Shown here: piece by piece, positions 10,651 through 22,899 of the stretch | How positions within the stretch are numbered: position 1 is the first letter of the stretch | Layout: each line of letters opens with the position of its first letter | Source of the DNA: Cymbidium sinense | Lineage: Eukaryota; Streptophyta; Magnoliopsida; Asparagales; Orchidaceae | DNA length: 64,000 nucleotides | NCBI GenBank assembly: GCA_021442155.1 | Contig: CM038215.1 | Coordinates: forward strand, 10,688,976-10,752,975 | Reading direction: 5' to 3' | Made by a program: the position numbers and the translations under genes | The notes under the pieces: generated by a model | The model's database searches: none | What the model was told of the DNA's origin: nothing | The model's input: only the letters and a program-made list of their open reading frames with translations

Positions 10651-12036
10651 CTACAAGGTTCCTTGAGCAGAGTACATTGTGGCAGATTCTTTGGCCAAAC
10701 TTTCTAAAGAGTTGGCATGTTCGGAAGATGAGTCCATTTCAATAAGGGTCCAAAATAGACAAGTTCTATTCCTTATTGATTCTGAACTCATCGAAGACTT
10801 TCTCTTGAAGAGGAGATTATCGTTAACAAAATGGATAAGGAGCTAGATTGGAGGAAACCATTCATAGATTACTTGAACACTGGAAACTACCTAAAGAGAA
10901 ATCACAAGCCCATCAGGTGAAATAAAGAGCTATCTCCTATGCTCTTGTTGATGGCACCCTGTACCGTTGGTCCTTTGGCCATATGTGGTAATGTTGTTTA
11001 GACAAACATGAAGCCCATGGCATTGTAACTGAGGTACACTCAGGTCTATGTGGAGCTCATCAATCCAGTCTGAAGATGAAGATGAAGATTAAAAGACTTG
11101 GATACTACTATCCTTGATGATTATACTACATGGATGTAGCTAGATTCCATCTGTCGGTGCAGTGTGGTCCTCCAATAACCACCCAACATTCTACACCCTA
11201 CATTAGCTTCATGGCCATTTGAGTGTTGGGGTACTGACATTGTAGGTTCGATCAATCCTCCTTCTTCGAAGGGGAATTGATTCATCTTAGCTACCATCGA
11301 CTACTTTCCCAAGTGGGAGGAAGCCATCTCACTCAGAGAGGTCATAGCTCAGCATGTGCTTCAATTTTTCAAGAACCATATCATATAGAGGTTCGGGTGC
11401 CTCGATGAATTATATTCGATAGGGTACTGCATTCAAAAGCATGAAGATCAATAGCTTTGCCAGAAGGCATGATATAGATTGAAGATACTTCACCATCTAC
11501 TACCCTAGAGCTAATGGCCTAGTAGAAGCATTCAACAAAACTCTCACCCATATACTAGAGAAGACTCTTGATGACAATAAAAGATAGTGGAATGAGCAGT
11601 TGGTTGAAGCCTTGTGGGCCTACCACACCACATACCAACTCCAACCCACCCATTTTCCTTATTGTTTGGGTCCGAAGTTGTTCTTCCCTTAGAAGTTCAA
11701 CTCCCTTCACTAAGGATAGCATTGGATAACAAGATCATTGCAAAGTAGAATGCAAAGTTATGGCTAGAAGAGGTTGAAGGTTTGGAGGAAAGTATGGGCA
11801 TGCCGAACCTCAAGTTGTGCAAGGCAAAATGATTCATACAAGCTCATAATTCCAGGTCTTCTAGTAGGAGAACTTGTGTTAGTCTAAGGAGACTAATTGC
11901 CCAAAACATGGGAGGTAAGTTTGAACCCACTTAAGAGGCCTATGTCATAGAGAAGGCCTACTAAGGAGGATCTATCAACTTATTGATTGTAAAGGGACGC
12001 TTCTAATTAATCTAACTAAAGAAATATTACCCATGA
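10651..12036 (+). pseudogene. pol: Integrase domain and pol C-terminus, element A
   Basis: This enzyme would join element DNA to the chromosome. After a short linker, the zinc-binding region is damaged (HSGLCGAHQSS near 11037 keeps both His, but the distal Cys pair is altered). The core shows GTDIVGS (about 11230, first Asp), ATIDYFPKWEEA (about 11290) and LVEAFNKTL (about 11519, last Glu). The middle Asp block (S-D-N-G in relatives) is lost around 11410. The C-terminal part has the ALWAYRTTYQ-like block and ends L-K-K-Y-Y-P-stop, with TGA at 12034-12036. No chromodomain is present, as usual for Tat. Many stops. Confidence 0.9.
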
Positions 12037-14738
12037 AACAAATCATGTTTGAAAATAATTCATTAATAAAATAACAAAATCTGATTCCATTCATCAAATC
12101 TTACCTTCTTTGAAGTGTTGTTTGCTTTCCTGAATCCACCAGATGTTTAGGGTAGGCATAAGTGTCCCCCAATGGCATCCTATCCCTCTTTCACAACACA
12201 AACACAATCTCCTGATGCATTTAGAATAGGTATAAGTGAACCCAAGAGGCATCCTATTTTGATTAGCATAACTAAGAGAGGTGTGAGAGAACCCAATCGA
12301 TTTTTTTTCTTAGTGGGAACTCTTGTTGCCATCCATGGAATCATTTTATAATTCTCTAGTCTGTTCTAGGGTAGGTGTAAGAATCCCTCAGAGGCATCTT
12401 ATTCCTTTTAACACATACACAGCAACAAACACAAATTTATTTATCTCGAGCTATTTTGATGTGGGAGCAAGCCCCCTAAGGCACTCACTCATTAGCTGCT
12501 TTAGGTCGAGTCTACATGCTACCTCTATTGTCACCCTAATGGTCATTTGTTGGAAGATGTGAGTCCCCGTGCTTTCTTTCTAATATTGACTATTGCAAAC
12601 CAATGAGGGCCTTGTTAGTATGGTAGGCTTCACTACCCATCCAGTAAGCTACCTCATGGTTTACTTTATTTAAGAAAGTGTGAGTCCCCGTGCTTTCTTC
12701 TTAAACTAGCCATCATGTTCTAACTAGGTTGAGTATATTTGAGATTTAAGATAAGTCCACCAGATGCTCCTTTCCTCTTGACTACTTTTGACATCAGTCC
12801 CCGGCATTCAATCAAGAGTCACCCTAGGTTGGATAGCACTTGTCAAGATAGACTATCCCAGAGATTCTATTATAGAAGGATGTGAGTCCCAATTTTTTTC
12901 AGATTATTGCAAACCCAGTGCACCTTAGGTTGGTTGATGTTCACTATGCTGATAGTGACTCACCCGATGAGTACACCACTCTTGGTAGATATGAGTCCCC
13001 ATGCTTTCTCCTTGAGTTGGACACTGAATACCAATGAGATGTATGACTAGCCATGTCATTTTCTCTGGGGTGTCAGATTAAGCCCTTACTAGCCCCATTC
13101 CCAGTGGGCACTCTATTTAGATCAAGTCCTTTACAACACCATTTAGACACTACCTGAGTTACTTTTGGATTGAACAGTTCCCCTTTCCTAGTAATCACCC
13201 CTGTGGTTGGAAAATTTGTCCAGTGGATGCGCAAATTCTCCCTTGGTTCAAGAACAGATAGGGGCCGATATAAGCTCCTTCTCAGCTTGATCCATGATAA
13301 ACTAACAGAGTCCATGATCAAACAAATAAAAAATAATTCGATTGTGGATTAGGATTCAAGCCCCCAAAGGACCCCTTTTCCCAAAGTATCCTATCTTTAG
13401 GGTGACATAGAACTCCTTATAGAATTGCGACTACTTGAGTTGAGAGAATCCTCGTGGTACTCATTCTATAGTCACCTAGTCAATTTGTTTTACCATAAGT
13501 AGGTTACCACAATAGTATTCGCTTTGAAAGATATAAGACCATGATGCATTCTTTCTAGCATTATCGCACCGATGGTAGCAGTTTTGATTTGTTGCCCAAA
13601 GAGATCACGGGTCTTTTCTAGTGGAAGATGTGAGCCCCCGATCTTTCTTCCCTTCAATTGATCATTTCAAACCAAAAGGCACTCCTTTGGTTGGATAGTT
13701 CTCCATTCGTGAAGCTATTCCCTTTAGTTCAAGAATCTGAGATAGCTTCTATAAGCTTCTCGGTGATCCATCGCAAACCGATGGAATCCATCAAAATAAT
13801 ATAAATCTAAAAATGAAATTAATCTTCACTATCTTTGAGCTGATCTAAGTCCTCCAGTGGCATTCACTCAATAGTCAGCCTTAGGTCAGGTTTGATTTAT
13901 TTCCCAAAGAAACTGATCACCCTAATGGTTCCTTATTTATGAAAGATATGAGTCACCATGCTTTCTTCTTAAGACTTGTAAAAGGCATTTTTCCTTGGTT
14001 GGATAGTCCTACCTTGTAGTTGGTAGACTACTCCCTTTGAATCAGTAAATCTGAGTTAGGTCTAGGCTTTTGTAGCTCCTACTAAGTGCAGTTCATCACA
14101 AACCTATGGGATCCATCATAATCAAAATAAACAAAACTAAAAATAAAAATTAATCCTTGATTGTCCTTGAGTTGATCTAAGTCCCAGGCATTCACCCAAT
14201 AGTGCCTAGGTTGGGTTCAATATGTTGTCTTGTTAGATTACCACAAGAACTCTTTACTTGAAGGATTTAAGTCTACTATGCTTTCTTCCTAGATAGTTGT
14301 TGTATACCAAAACACATTTTCTTTTCATTAGCTAGTCCTACTAAGTAGTGCCCCTTTGGATTGGAAAATCTAAGTCTTAGCCTCCATGCTCCTATTCAAG
14401 ACAACCCATTGCATGGGTTCATCTCCAAAATTCAAACTAATAAAAATTAAAATAAATTCAACCCTCTCCCCCAATGGAGATCTCTCCTTAGTGAGATTGA
14501 ATCAAATCAAACCATACATCTCCTCCTGACTTGAACCCGCTTCCTGGAATGTTCACACTATCACTTAGTGGATTCTCCTCTCTCTATGTCTTGGACATAA
14601 GTAGAGCCACATTGCACTAAGCTCTGATTCTTTCTTTTATTTAAGGATATATTATTTATGTTAGTGCTTGTGATCATCAATGGTCATTGATCATAATATG
14701 TGGTGTTCCTTGTCACACCACACCTATTAGGCATCTTT
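12037..14738 (+). repeat. 3' untranslated region of element A with degenerate tandem repeats
   Basis: This non-coding stretch between the pol stop and the 3' LTR is built from short units (about 12140-12420, GGTGTAAGAGTCCCC-like) and then longer units of about 320 bp. The boxes related to GTGAGTCCCC...GCTTTCTTC at about 13630, 13950 and 14268 mark the long period. Each long unit also repeats CCAGTGGCATTCACTCAATAG and a segment on the theme of CAAACCGATGGGATCCATC. Tandem repeats in this position are known for Tat/Ogre elements. No convincing polypurine tract is seen right before 14739. Confidence 0.8.
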
Positions 14739-15998
14739 TGTTGATCTCATTTTTAGAATGAGCTCTCAACCCTCCATCTTAGACATAGGACTCTCTTAGA
14801 CTTTAAGAGTTCCTTAGTCTTAAGACACATCTAGTGATTAGGTGGACACTCCACCCAGCCTTAGAGACATGGAAGTGTTAGCCATAGGAATAGGTCAAGC
14901 CTTAGGGGTGTTAGGAAATTTCCTACCCTTAGCCTAAAGCATTCCTCACTTTCCTTCTTTCAAGTCAAACTCCAAATAAATTCTATTTGATTTTTTCCAA
15001 ACTCAAATCAATTCCATGATTCCATTCCATGATTGAAAGCTATAATTGAAACCCATGATCAAAATTTATCAAAATTCCTAAGTCCAAATTTTCCTAAGTC
15101 CTTAATCTTCCTTAAGGACTTATTCAAAATCATTATTCAAACTTATTCAAATCTTTGAGATTTTCATGATCCATTTATATTCTCATTATATTCACATTTA
15201 TAATTGAAATATAAATTCAAACCCATCAAAATTCAAATTCCAAAATCAAATCAAACAAATTTTCTTTCAAATTTATTTATATTCATATATGAGAAATGAA
15301 ATATAAATATAAATCAATTAAATCCAACTCAAAATTAAATTCCAAATTTAAAATCCTTGAAATTCCTTAAATCCCTTAATTTTCCATTAGTGGATTTAAC
15401 CTAAACTTGATCAAACCTATTCAAATTCATCAATTTTTCAAAACTTATTTGTATTCTCATTTATATTCTCATATAAAATGAAATATAAATATAAATCAAT
15501 CAAATACAATTCAAAAATTAAATTTCAATTTAAAATTTCCTTAAATCATTTAAATTCCCTTAAATCGATTTAACCCAAATCATGATTAAACCACTTCAAA
15601 TTCTTGAAAGTTTTCATGATCAATTTAAATTCTCATTTATATTCACATATATAAATATAAATATAAACAATTAAAACCAATTTTAAAATCAAGCTCAAAT
15701 CTAAGCCTTTCAAGTCAAAATCTTGAAGTTAGCCAAATTTCTTTCAAATCAAGTCAAACTCTTGATTTTCTCTCATGGTTCAATCAAAACCTACAATCAT
15801 GAGTCCAAACATAAATCCAAACTCCAATCAAACAATCAAAACCCAAATAAAAAATCAAACCCAAGACCCCTTCATATTCTTCCTTTGAATATGAAATTTT
15901 CAAATGGATCAAAACCCATTTGACTTCAAATCACTTGTAAATGGATTTATATTTCAATCATGAGTCCATATACAAGATCAAAAAATGTCAAATCAAGC

Positions 15999-16800
15999 TT
16001 TGACCAAGCCATTTGACCCACTTAGGCTCACTTGACCCAAAGTGACCTAAAGTACCCTTATGAGCCAACATTTGATCCTAACCAAATTGGATTGAACCAA
16101 ACTTATATATCCCTCTCACCATGATCAATAATCATCGTGGGATGATCAATCAATCAATCAAATTAGGTCAAACCAAGGGTTGACTAAGTCAACACTTAAC
16201 CTAAAATGAAATCTTACATAGAAAAATTCCACCATAGGCCAAATTGATTGAAACCACTAATCTAATTTCACTCATGAATTATGTTTGAACTTGAACGAGC
16301 CAACATTTGAGCTTAACCTAGCCCAATTGGCCACTTGACCCAAGTTGACCCATTTTGACCTAAAGGGTCAAAATATGTAAAACTTGATCTAAGAAAATTG
16401 ATTGAAACCAATGGTTCAAGTCAATCCCAAATCACTGGAACTTGACCAAAGCCTCAATTGGCCAACTAGACCCAACAATGACTTAGACCCAACATGACCT
16501 AAAGGGGTCATGTTGAGCCAAAATTGAACTTAACCCAAATTGATTGGAAACAAAGAAACTAATCCACATATATTGCTAACCTAACCTAAACCTACACTTG
16601 ACCTACCTCAAATAGGTTAAATCAAATAGGTCAACTTGACCCATTTGACCTAAATGAAGTCATATGAGCCAAAACCAAATATATACCAAATTGAATCAAA
16701 CTAAAGCCACCAAAAATTTCAAATGGTCATATGAACTTGACCCAACCATTGGTTTGACCTAATTTGACCTAGTAGTCAACTTGTTGACCCATTTTGACCT
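15999..16800 (+). promoter_or_regulatory. Array of W-box-like TTGACC/TTGACT motifs in the LTR
   Basis: Sixteen copies of TTGAC[CT] were counted on the + strand, from 15999 to about 16800, with further GGTCAA/AGTCAA copies reading the other way. TTGAC[CT] is the core bound by plant WRKY factors. The motifs sit in loosely repeated text on the theme CACTTGACCCATTTTGACCTAAA. The array lies about 1-2 kb upstream of the TATA-like site. Regulation by WRKY proteins is an inference; the density may only reflect repeat amplification. Confidence 0.5.
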
Positions 16801-17907
16801 AAATGGGTCAACATGAGCCAAACCCTATCAAATTGATTCCAAATCCAATGAACCAAACCTTGTTTCTCCACATACCCAACATGTGTGGATAAATAAAAAA
16901 ATGACCACTCTACCCATTGGCCATAGAACAAATTTTGGCCTAACCCATGAGTATTTTGGTCATACCCTCTTTTCAATCACTTGAGGCTTTCCTAAAAGCT
17001 CAAGGGGACTTAGTTATGAGTGGTGCACCCAACCCAATGGGTTTGTGTTAGCCCATTTTGTCCCTATACCAAACCCGACCACCTAGCTCAAAATTAAATT
17101 TTCAAATTCCCTCTTAAGCTCAAATTAAGCACATGGGAAGTTGACAATCCATTCTGAGGATCAAACCAACCATGTGCACACTCAAAATAGCCTAAACAAC
17201 CTCTCTAATCTCATCAATTGGATCAAAATGGCAAAGAATGTTTCATCCATTTGATTGCCATATGGGGAGATATACTCCCCCTAATTCAATGAAAATTTAA
17301 TTCACATCTTTGTCGATTGAAGGCTAGGAACCCTTAGCAATCATCAAAGAGCATTCCCAAGGTCTTAGAGAGGATTTAAATTTTCTTTCCTAATTTTGCA
17401 TAGTGCAAAAAATAGGGAGGGGAGTGAATTGCTAACTTCCTCCACACTTGATTTCCTCTAAATTCCTCTTACACACTTCTTCTAAAGACTAATCTGAGCT
17501 CACTCAAGCTCACATTGGTGTTCCTATAGTAAGGAGAGGATCAATTCAACCAAAGCCGAAGCCCATGTGAAGTGCTGTTGGTCCATCCATTGATCCACTC
17601 AATCTCAAGGCCTTCATCTCTCCACTGACGAAGCTACCTCACCGATCTCGAGCCTTGATCACCTCGGTGAAGTATGGAATTTTGGACCACTTAGATTAGG
17701 AGGTTGGTCCTTATGAAATAAATGTTCATGGAATTTGAAATCCATGTTGGATAGGTTTGTAATTATGCTTAGATGGTGTGGGTACAAATTCCAACCGCTC
17801 GATTGATTAAAACTCCCCAGATCATGGATCTCCATTAATCCTTGATCATTCTCATCCATTCACACATTTGAGATGGACACGAGATTATTTAACAGTAATC
17901 TATTTCC

Positions 17908-18070
17908 TTTATAAACTTTGAAGGGATTCTCAGCCATTCGATCTTTGATCAGACGACAAGGAATATAAGCGTGTGCGCCACCGCCGCCATCTGGGATGTG
18001 TCGTTTAAGTCACCCCATCACTGTGTGACACGCGTAAAGCACACTGACTACTGCTACCATGCATCACGCC
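17908..18070 (+). promoter_or_regulatory. Candidate LTR core promoter (TATA-like site and CpG patch)
   Basis: TTTATAAAC at 17908-17916 is followed within 50-150 bases by the only CpG-containing patch seen in this LTR (17965-18070, including CACCGCCGCCATC). The same pair occurs in the next LTR (TTTATAAAC at 39564-39572, patch 39625-39735). In the C LTR the patch is kept (about 56255-56350 on the other strand) but the TATA is not obvious. If real, U3 would be about 3.2 kb and R-U5 about 4.5 kb. Confidence 0.35.
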
Positions 18071-20837
18071 GTGAACTGAGGATTAATCAGGGATTAGTTA
18101 AATATTTAATTAATTTCTAATTAATCTAGAGAACTTCAAAAATTCATAATTCCTTAAAATAAAATAAAAAAATAAAAAAGGAAAAATTATCTGAAAAGAT
18201 AATTTCATCTAGAATATTTTAAAAATGATTTCAATGAATTTTGAAATACTCTTATCGAATTTGGGTTTCTTTGGGAATCTTAATTAGCTAGTTATCTTTA
18301 AATAGGTCATCATTAATCTCAAATTTCTAGGGTTCATTTTAGGGGATGACTCGCCTCCTAATTTTTTTTTGAGATTTATTTAATTGGGAAAGTTGCTATT
18401 TCATTCCCTAATTACCTCTTTCATGTAATTAAGCATAAGGATATGATTAGTGGATTTACCCTATGATTAAGGCCGATCATAGTAGGAGGTTTATGGAATA
18501 ATTTTGGAGAATTTTCCCCAAGCTATTCCCTAAACCCCCTCTTCTCTCGTTAATCTCCTCTTAATTAAGGGTTAATTCATTAATTATCCCCTTAATAATT
18601 TTCAAAAAATTCTAAAAAGTTCCAAAACTTAATTAATCTACCTTGGGTAGATGCTTAGGTGTTTAATAACCTAAGTTCAATTAAGGAAATTGAAATCCCA
18701 TTCATAAATGTGAAAGTGTATTTTGAAATTACTTAAGCTAAACCTCTTAGCCTAATTAACTTTTAATTATGAGCCAAATTGCATTAGGCATTTTCATTAT
18801 TAGGTGCATTACAAATTTAAATTTTTGGTGGGTTTTATGTCATCTCATTCGCTCATAATTATTTAGTTAATTCTTCTAAGGTGGTCTAGGTAAGGTTTAA
18901 TTATGTTACTTAATTCATACCTTAACCTAATCAACACATAAAAATGGATCTAATTGTCTAAAAATTAAAAAAATACAAAACACATGTGGGAATGGGTTAG
19001 GAACAGAAAACTCATCTCACCTTTTCAAAATTAAATCAAACTTCAAACTAAACAAAAGTCATTTTGAAATTCACTTTGATTTATTCTAAATTTTTCTTAT
19101 TCTATAAGAATGTCTTTAGGATTTAAGTAAAGTGAGTTTCTATACATGCTTTCATTACTTTGAATCTTTCCCCAACATGTTAAGTTATATGCCATGTGAT
19201 TTCATCCATTCATAATTTCATGTTTCAAAATTTAAAATGAAATTATTTAATTTATGGAAAATGTGCATGTGTTGGCTAAAGTAAAATATGAGTGGCTATT
19301 ATCACTACTAAATAAAAATTATTTTCAAAAATACATAAATGAAATATCATATCTGAAAGTGTACTACTTATGCCTTAATTATAGCTTGCATGTGAAATAT
19401 TATAAAGGTATGCTTAGTATAGGTTTCCTTTCTTTCCTATGTTGGTATAGTTTAATAGAATTTTGGTGAGATATAAGGTTCATTTGAAATGACCTCTAAT
19501 CTCAATTTATATCCTATTCATCCCTATGATATCATCTAAGAAGGGTTACCTACACTTACATCTTAAATTGCATAAACAAAATAAATCTATTAAACAACTT
19601 TTGCATATTCCATTTCATTTCTTTTATATACATGTTTGTATTTAAGGAAAGTGGTATATTAGTCCGACAACCTGAGGTTAGAGGCTTTAAGTATCTCTAA
19701 GTAGGTCTTTACACCCTAGTTAACAATGACGTACTCACTTATGCCTTTCTTACTTTCATGTATGTATGTGAAATTTTGGATAAGAAAACCTTTTCTACTT
19801 AAGAAAAATCATGCATATTCAACTTCTAAATTTTCTTAAATGGAATACTTAGCATACATCATAAAGTGTGTTAACTACTCTCATTTTCATGTATAGATAT
19901 ACTTAGGGTCCATCCATATGCATGTTATATATGTTGGGAAAGAAGTGAAGTAATGTGTGTTATGTGAATTTTGATTCATTTTATTTAATCTTAAAATGCT
20001 TTTCTTTTTGAATAGGTTTGTTTAGGGTTTATCTAAACTTAGGATTGATTAAAAGATGTAATCAAAACATTCACCTAATAAAACTAAAACATGAACCAAC
20101 TTTAGAAAATTACTTAGTTAGGGAAGGAAAGAGAAGTTTTCTTCTCTTCCCTCTCTTATAACTTAGTAATTAATTGTAGGTTTCACTTAAACCAAATTAA
20201 AACATGAAATAAAACCAACCCAAAATACTTAAACAACTTAAATGAAACCCTCCTCAAAGTTGAACATGTTCTTCACACTTAGAAAATATGAACCTAAAGT
20301 CCTAAGCTAAGTATACCACACAAGCCTTCAAAGCACACACATTACACATTAGTCACCACTTTTTAGCCTTAGATTAGGTTGGTGCATGGTTTGATGTTTG
20401 TTTAGTTTTGTGATATATGTTTTAGACTGGATGTTAGGGTGCATGCTCGTAGAATGAATGGTAGGATGTGCTTAGTGTGATTATTCTTTTCTACAGGGGA
20501 TTATTCTTAAGGGTCTCCATCATAAATAAAAATATAAATGCTTTTACTTTTAGGTGCTTTATACCCCTAAGCACAATCCATAGGCCAAGTAGACTTAGTT
20601 ACCCATGTGTGGGGTGATAAGTCCAATATACATTCTTGGGATGTGTGTGGTGTGATTTAACTAACCTTTATTTTGCAAGTGTTAGTTAGATTTCTACTTT
20701 TCCTTTTCATGTAAAAATTTGTATAATTAGCATTTTAGAATGATTGTTTTGGGGATTAGGATGTGCATTGGTCATATGATTCTATCTTATGCACCATATG
20801 AAGCCTTGGATAATCCACCTTCCAACCATCTAAAGGA

Positions 20838-20916
20838 GGAACAAAAAGAAAGAAGAAAAAGGAAAGAAGAAAGAAGAAAGAAGAAAGAAGAATAAAGCTT
20901 GAAGACCCCCATAACA
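20838..20916 (+). repeat. Purine-rich GAA tract and conserved GAAGACCCCC box in the LTR
   Basis: An almost pure A/G tract of about 60 bases is followed by GAAGACCCCCATAACA at 20901-20916. The same tract-plus-box arrangement is present at 496-580, 42462-42538, 59500-59585, and on the - strand at 53471-53525 (as GAAGACTCCCCATAAC). The box is better kept than the surrounding LTR. Its function is unknown. Confidence 0.6.
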
Positions 20917-22420
20917 ATGAATTCCTTTGCTTAAATTGCAATTTAATTCATTTGTAATTTTGATTGTATAAGAGTAGAGCTCGACTACCCATGTTTGATA
21001 TTTTTGTTTGTGGTGCCCTTCAAAGCCACTTATTCTTTTAATGATTAGCTTTATAAATTGATTGATGATTTGTTTAGCTTTTGCATTAAGCATGTTTTCC
21101 TAGTTTCATCCTTGCTTTATGTATGGCCTGATGTGGATTAGGCTCTTTAAGAAAAAGTAAATCTTTTACCCAACTTAATAACTCAAATAAAATTTAAACA
21201 ACTCATAACCTAACCTAAAGCGTAGATTTAAAACAACATGAAAGAATTAGCAACCCCTTAGCTGGATGGGCATTTCTTTATAATATCATGCACAAATGCA
21301 TCTTACTTCTCTTGATTGGAGGGCTTCCACCTTGTGAGAACTTGACCTTTGAGGGTCGTGGAAACTCACCTCCTCCCTTCTCACTGATTTTGGCCAATAA
21401 TCTGATTTCTCATGCATTAATCATAAAACAAATCCTATTAGCCTGAGTCAAAATAATTTTCCAAAATGAAAATAAAATAAAATTTGAATTGCATTAGATT
21501 TAGGTCATTTGAAGCATGTCCCTTTACATGATCTAGTCTCTTTAGGGAGTGAGTTTAAGGACTTAGTCTCTTTCTAAATAATAAGAGCCTAGCTATCTTG
21601 TATAAGCATAAAGACTTGCCTACATGTATTTAAAATCATAGGAGGAGTTAGTTGGTGGCGGTTGTAAGTCCAAGCTATCGAGTGGTTTGTCCTATCTTAT
21701 GGAGGCAAACCAATTACCTATTTTGCCTTAGATTTAGGTTGTTTCCACCCCCTTAAGCTCCTAGATTTATGTTCTGAGATTGATTCTCACCTTTGTGGAC
21801 CATAAGCATAATTCCTGACCTCTCAGACATTTCCTTAATCTTGTGTTAAGGAATCTTAAGTCCTAAAATTCTAATGAAAAATGCATCTCAAACAAACTAA
21901 ATCAATTTTTAAAATATAAAGCCCAACTATAGGATAGTTTGATATACTCACTAGGTTTCCTAGCATTGTGAGCATCTCCTACTGATTTCCCATTTTTGGT
22001 TTCAATAATAACTCCCTCTTTTGATCAATCCCATTTGATCCTCAAAATTAAACCAATCGATAGATACTACTATTGAAATCTTCAAAGACAATGATCATTT
22101 ACCTTAATCGAGAGTTTTCCTAAGGGATCCCATCCCTAGGATGTAATTAACTATGGAGCCCTGTAGGGAACTTAACAAACCTGATTTAAAATAAACCCTA
22201 CTTTACTTTTCCATGTAAAGTAGGGGAAGAATCTTTGGTACATATGCAGACCTATTATCCTTAAGAGTCCTTATTGAGGTGATTGGTTCCATTAAAAGAT
22301 AGTGACTTCTGTCTTTTGAGATAGTACACTATACCTTGATGACATATCTGATCATCTGAATAAGTATATCTATGGATCTGCATGGTCTCTTACTAAGACA
22401 AATTTTTGTAAGGGCTCCTC

Positions 22421-22899
22421 TTTCTTTTCTCCCCACAGGTTTGAAAGGTGACTCCCTTATATAAATTTTTCTACCAAGATTTTCTCTCCATCTTTGGTAA
22501 ATGATCATTGTCTTTGAGTATATAGTGGGTTTGTACTTTGGTATGAATCCAAGACTATCCTTCTTTCCATTGGAATTTAGCTCATTTCATTCTTGAGTTG
22601 AGTAAGCCAATACCTTTAGGTTTTAGGACTGCATTCCTTATTGGTCTTAAAACCCCCGTTGGTTTCTCCAATGGGTAAAATGAAAAGATCTAAATAAAAA
22701 GAGAAACATCTTTAAGACTTCTTACCATTTTCATGATAAGGAAAGGTTCATCCTAAAAATTATAAAATCTTCCATAAAGAATTTTTCTTTTTCAAAAAAT
22801 GCACTTAATAAAATATTTTCCAAAAAATTTTATCACCCTCATTTAACAATTCCAGTAATTATTACATGTAGGGATTTTCAAAAATAAAGCTAAACAACA
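22421..22899 (+). other. Start of element B leader with ruined primer-binding site
   Basis: TTTTTCTACCAAGATTTTCTC (about 22466-22486) aligns with the primer-binding site region of A, but the GCTGGGGA half is gone. A pyrimidine-rich insertion (22410-22440) lies just before it. The following TTTGGTAAATGATCATTGTC block and the AAAACCCCCGTTGG stretch match A's leader. No gene is seen here. Confidence 0.5.

Larger units (their letters stand above)
14739..22420 (+). mobile_element. LTR of about 7.7 kb (5' LTR of B; stands as 3' LTR of A)
   Basis: The start (TGTTGATCTCATTTTTAGAA) is set by two junctions elsewhere: the - strand LTR copies ending at 59425 and 62009 both stop at this point. The end is set by matching the A end at 2110; in B it is blurred by an insertion, so it could lie between 22410 and 22460. 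Contents in order are an AT-rich stretch (15000-15950), a TTGACC-rich stretch (15999-16800), a TATA-like site (17908), a CpG-containing patch (17965-18070), long AT-rich sequence, a GAA tract (20838-20897) and the conserved GAAGACCCCC box (20901). No coding potential is seen. The absence of a clear polypurine tract before 14739 is the main doubt. Confidence 0.72.

Noticed and set aside
14909..14930. LTR start at TGTTAGGAAATTTCCTACCC
   Set aside because: It has a TG start and a short inverted motif, but the LTR copies ending at 59425 and 62009 both extend 170 bases further to TGTTGA.
17965..18070. CpG patch as part of a host gene or first exon
   Set aside because: The same patch occurs at the matching place in two other LTR copies, so it belongs to the LTR.
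20830..21093. Leu/Phe-rich antisense frame that looks like a membrane protein
   Set aside because: It is the complement of the GAA purine tract; hydrophobic residues come from TTC/CTT codons only.
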